NCBI RefSeq assembly: GCF_017654505.1
Contig: NC_054541.1
Span: forward strand, 49,098,634-49,162,633
Direction: 5' to 3'
DNA: 64,000 nt
From: Polyodon spathula
Lineage: Eukaryota; Chordata; Actinopteri; Acipenseriformes; Polyodontidae
Position numbers and translations under genes: made by a program. This document shows positions 12,319 through 64,000 of this stretch, piece by piece; the first letter of the stretch is position 1, and every line of letters starts with the position of its first letter. The notes under the pieces are model-generated. The model was not told the origin of the DNA and ran no database searches. It saw only the letters and a program-made list of their open reading frames with translations.

Positions 12319-12690
12319 GCTTCGAAACTGCTCTGTACTTTTCCACGCCTGTACTTCTCCCACTCGCTGTCGCTTCCACTCGCTGTCGCTGGGAAGACTG
12401 CCTCGTTTAACTGCGTTGTTCTGCTGTGCTGTTGGCTCCTCCCCTCGCCCGTGTCTCAAAACGGCGCTGAATTTGAATCAGCTGCTCCGAGTTTCAGCTT
12501 GTTTGTTATCGGAAAAACACACGCGGCTGTTTGACTTTGAGCTGCTGCTGTGTTTCCCCAATGTCCTCTGTTTTCTGATTAAAGCAATTCAAGATGCAAT
12601 TTCTCCTTTCTGCTTCGAAACTGCTCTGTACTTTTCCACGCCTGTACTTCTCCCACTCGCTGTCGCTTCCACTCGCTGTCGCTGGGGACG
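12319..12690 (-). promoter_or_regulatory. repeated block in CR1 5' UTR (candidate promoter monomers)
   Basis: A block starting ctgcttcgaaactgctctgt and ending ccactcgctgtcgctgg occurs at about 12319-12391 and again at about 12612-12684, an offset of 293 bases, with nearly no changes. Inside each block ccactcgctgtcgctt is itself doubled. Tandem 5' UTR units serve as promoters in several LINE families; the role here is inferred. Confidence 0.6.
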
Positions 12691-12750
12691 TTCTGTCAAA
12701 GCTTGTTTTCTCATTCTTAGTTCCAACGTTCTCATTCTGGCTGGCGCATG

Positions 12751-13287
12751 TTAATAAAGCTTTTGATCCAGTGCAAACCGCGCTGTATTTTATCTTAATG
12801 TTCCAGTACAGTTCAACTGCTACATTTTATACTGTGGGAAAGTTTTGTTACAAGCAACCGTATCACTGTACACTGGCTCCTTTGTGCAAACAGCCTTGAC
12901 CTTACCACAGTTTAATACTGACATATACACCTTTACATTATGCTGTGCCAGAGAGATCCTACTTGTAAAACACACTGCATGCCTCTTGGACTCTAATTGC
13001 ATGTGACCGTAGAGGTTGTCACTAATTAGTGTAGAATGACTTGTAATGCCTACAGGAACCTCACTTGTTGGTTAGTAAGTGTACTGGACTTCCACAAAGC
13101 CCTGGTTACTGTAAGTAAACACAAGTGAACTGTACAATGTAATCATCAGGCATTGAAACACAACGAAATGGAAAGAGGACCAATCAAGATACCCACAAGC
13201 ATGTGTGCTTTGTTTTTGGTTGCACTGTGCTCAAGCCAGGATAGAAACGTGGCATCTCTAATGGTGTTTCTCTGTCTTTCTTTCCAG
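12751..13287. other. intron 1 sequence before exon 2
   Basis: No transposon recognised. The last bases form a good pyrimidine-rich acceptor tract (tttctctgtctttctttccag). Confidence 0.5.
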
Positions 13288-61371
<48,084 letters not shown>

Positions 61372-62514
61372 CAAGGAAACAGGGATTACCTGCAGAGACT
61401 GGCTGTACACGGACTCCTGTTATTTTACCAGCACATCACTTAGACACAACACTGTAGATGTTTCAGGGTTATGTGCCTAAAGAAATGGGGAAGGGGGGGG
61501 GGGTGTTACTTTTTTTTTTTTTTTTGTAAAAATTGGAAAGTAATAAATAAGGTCAGGTACAGAACGAGGACTTAACCTCCTGTTTGAGGAAGCTTCCAAC
61601 CAGTCACACAAAGGACTTTCCAAAAAGAGAGAAACGCGAGAAGGATGTTGAAGACCGATGTGTATGTAGTGTACTTCAGTGTCCATTTTTTTTTTTATAA
61701 AACACATACATAGCGGAGGCTGACAAACAATATAACACAGTGCTTGCAAAGCATTTTGTGTAGAGTTCAGTGGAGTCTCTACATACAGATATTTGTAGCT
61801 TTCATTACATCGTATGAATGGGGTGAAGAAATGTTTTAAAAAGATTTTACCAGAATTCTTATGTGCCCTGCCAATATGCTTTGTGGATTTTGTTTGGCAT
61901 TTTAATATTTTTTGTCTGTTTCACAAAAAGCAATCTATATAAACTAGTTTCTCGTACTGTGCTGTAGTGCACATGAACAAGCACCGTCGGCCTCTTCGTG
62001 TGTTCTTGTTTCCATGCTAGGAGTTATTGCTGATACCAGTGACAGCATTGTGTTGTAAATACATGAGGAAGATTTTTATTTTGTTTCTTTAGCTTCGGTA
62101 GACTATAAAAGCAAAGTTGTTTTTTTCCATTTTTTATTATTATTATTATTTTTTATTTTATTTTTTTTTAAATTTCAGCCATGTTCATAAATAACAATAT
62201 AAAGTTCAGGACATTTATTAAAAAAAAACAAACAAAAAAAAAAACATTTGTCAGGAAAGTATGGATAACCAGGTCTCTTCAGAAATTCTTTAGTTCTAGT
62301 AATTCTGGCACTTTGTTAACAGGGTTCCAGCGTCTAAAGGATTTCAAATCTGGGCCACATGTCCCCAGCTCTCAATGAGCACTCACTAAGCTAGAGGCTA
62401 GATTTGAATCTGACCCAGTTCCTTGAACATTGACTCTTCAAAATACAAGACCAAACAGGTTACAGCTGTGCACCATTAATCTGAGTATGTATGTATGTAT
62501 GTATGTATTATATA

Positions 62515-62597
<83 letters not shown>

Positions 62598-64000
62598 ATA
62601 AGGTTCTCAAGACTTCCGAAGGCAAAAAATGACTGAGAACTGACTCGTTCTACCAAAGCTACACACTGAGGCACAGGGTTTCCATTAGAAAAGACGTTTT
62701 GGAAGACTGGTGTTCATGCTTTAGGACACACACACAGGACTCGACACAGTCACAGGCAACAGGAGAACAGCAGTTGGCAGCAATCTGAACTAGCAAGCTT
62801 CTAAACCATAGAGAAGACAGTATTGAACTGGGCTGCACCCATATGACAGAATGACTGTAGCACAGTTCTGCAGCGTGCATTCTACAGCAAACTAGTAACT
62901 AGAAAGCACCCCTGATTCAAACACGGTTCTCAACGCCAACACAGATGTGAATTGCAAGGGGACCAGAGACAGGTTTGCATTGCTTGTTCTGTTGCCCAGC
63001 AGTGGGCCTCTAGCTCAGATGTAGGGTACATTGGTGTAATGAAGGTACTATTAAAATACTGTGATAATTCACCTCACTGCAGATTTAGGGACCACCTACG
63101 CTAAAGGGAAGAAGTGCAGTGGCCAGTGCCACAGAGGTGTTCTCACTGTGCTACCATTAAGGTGTGACTCCAATGATATGCAATGGGGTCTTTCTGTGAA
63201 CCTCGCCCTCTGCGGTGTGTGAGTAACAATTATACAAACGTGGGAGATGAGGGAGTATTTAAAGCCTAACAAAAGGGAGTCGTTTTACTTCTAATTAGCT
63301 CTTCAGAGATTTGAGACAGGAGCACAGGTTTAAAGGAGTTACCATATTGGTAACGTTCTTTAAAAAAAAGTATGGGATTTAAAAATAAAATGAAACAAGA
63401 TTTTTTTTTGTAGCATTGCAAAAGCAATATTGTCCAATTTCTTTAAAACAAAACAACAAACATTTAATGTCCAGTATTTCAGCTGTAAACTCAGGTTTTA
63501 CAAATGAAGGGATAAGAGGACAGCTCCTGTATCTAATTTTAAAGGGACCGTTAAAAAGGCTTTAAACAAGGGGAAAAAAATAAGTTAAATGTGCCAAAAA
63601 TGTTCCAGATACCTTGGAAATTACTAAAGGATTTTTTATTTGTATTTTATGTTATAAATTACAATTGCTATAAATTGCAATTGGGTATTTACGGGTTTGT
63701 ATTTGAACACGGCTTTCAACCTCAGTGTTTTAGCTGATATAGGTGATGTGATGTTTTCTCTGGACACGATGTTGTATTTGTGAAAGGCTGAGGGGTAACA
63801 TTGGAATAAAACTCTCTGACAGTCCACAGGTTGCAGATAGAGCACTACGGAGACTAGGCTGCAGTCTGGACTTGATCTCAGTATATATCAACTGCAGTGT
63901 AAAAGGGAATCCCAGATGAACAGAGTCATTCGGTGTCCATGTGTATCTTGAAATGACAGAAAGGCAAATCATTTAAAATCCTTCACTTTGTATTGTTATT
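61372..64000 (+). other. PDE3A: PDE3A 3' UTR and downstream DNA, end not resolved
   Basis: No further coding exon is seen. AATAAA-type signals occur at about 61543 (TAATAAATAA) and about 63384 (AAAATAAAAT); family 3' UTRs are several kb long, so the distal site is possible. The stretch is AT-rich, with T-runs (61507-61524, 61687-61698), a long (TA)n run at 62513-62595 preceded by (TATG)n, and no recognisable transposon. Confidence 0.55.
62489..62595. repeat. (TATG)n(TA)n microsatellite downstream of PDE3A stop
   Basis: tatg repeats (62489-62507) followed by a nearly pure TA run to 62595, seen directly. Confidence 0.96.

Larger units (their letters stand above)
8389..12750 (-). mobile_element. 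CR1-family LINE, nearly full length, antisense to PDE3A
   Basis: Minus-strand non-LTR retrotransposon of about 4.3 kb. Order 5' to 3' on its strand: GC-rich 5' UTR with a repeated block (12750-12255), ORF1 with esterase domain (12254-11307), ORF2 with endonuclease and reverse transcriptase (11355-8464), short 3' UTR, and a tail of TTCTTATG octamers (plus strand: three copies of cataagaa, 8391-8414). Octamer tails of this kind and an esterase ORF1 are typical of CR1. Only one nonsense codon breaks ORF2, so insertion is recent in evolutionary terms. The 5' boundary is estimated. Confidence 0.92.

Noticed and set aside
61477..61749. Minus-strand frame of 90 residues in the 3' UTR
   Set aside because: Low-complexity T/A and G runs; no family pattern, and it lies in the UTR of PDE3A.

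Overview
This is vertebrate genomic DNA. The 15 exons carried on the + strand between 13288 and 61371 encode PDE3A, the cGMP-inhibited cyclic nucleotide phosphodiesterase 3A. The first exon of the family (N-terminal membrane region) is missing and presumably lies left of the window. All exon joins keep frame, all splice sites are GT/AG, and the fifteen exons give 2565 coding bases (854 residues plus a TGA stop). The conserved PDE3 hallmarks are present: the 14-3-3/kinase serine region, the HNxxH metal motif, the 44-residue-type PDE3 insert, the HD motif and an acidic C-terminal tail. The repeat content (an almost intact CR1 LINE with a TTCTTATG-type 3' tail, Tc1 elements, a Ty3/gypsy element, L2-tailed SINE) suggests a ray-finned fish. 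My best guess is a sturgeon or paddlefish, but the species is inference.

Layout. 1-2306: minus-strand Ty3/gypsy retrotransposon (protease, zinc knuckle, SCAN-like gag, candidate LTR), broken and running off the left edge. 2307-8388: intron with small repeats and a 35-bp minisatellite. 8389-12750: minus-strand CR1 LINE with both ORFs. 13288-13338: PDE3A exon 2. 13339-35517: a 22-kb intron with a TG/CA tract, a 30-bp minisatellite, LTR copies, a Tc1 remnant, a 3.5-kb minisatellite, a SINE and a solo LTR. 35518-35778: exon 3. 36658-40605: a higher-order 41-bp satellite. 41099-42700: a Tc1 element with one nonsense codon. 43212-61371: exons 4 to 16, with introns holding two to three copies of a small Tc1-type MITE, a Harbinger fragment, a 36-bp minisatellite born from the end of exon 8, a hAT element with perfect target duplication, an L2-type LINE end and a 48-bp minisatellite. 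61372 to the end: 3' UTR and downstream DNA.

There is one host gene; everything else is mobile or tandem-repeat DNA. Tandem arrays alone fill about 11 kb. The most interesting places are those where repeats touch the gene: exon 8, whose 3' end and splice donor are copied two more times by the adjacent minisatellite (one copy gives an in-frame 14-codon extension), and exon 5, whose acceptor site is present in three tandem copies. No bacterial-type system, CRISPR array, rRNA or tRNA gene was seen.
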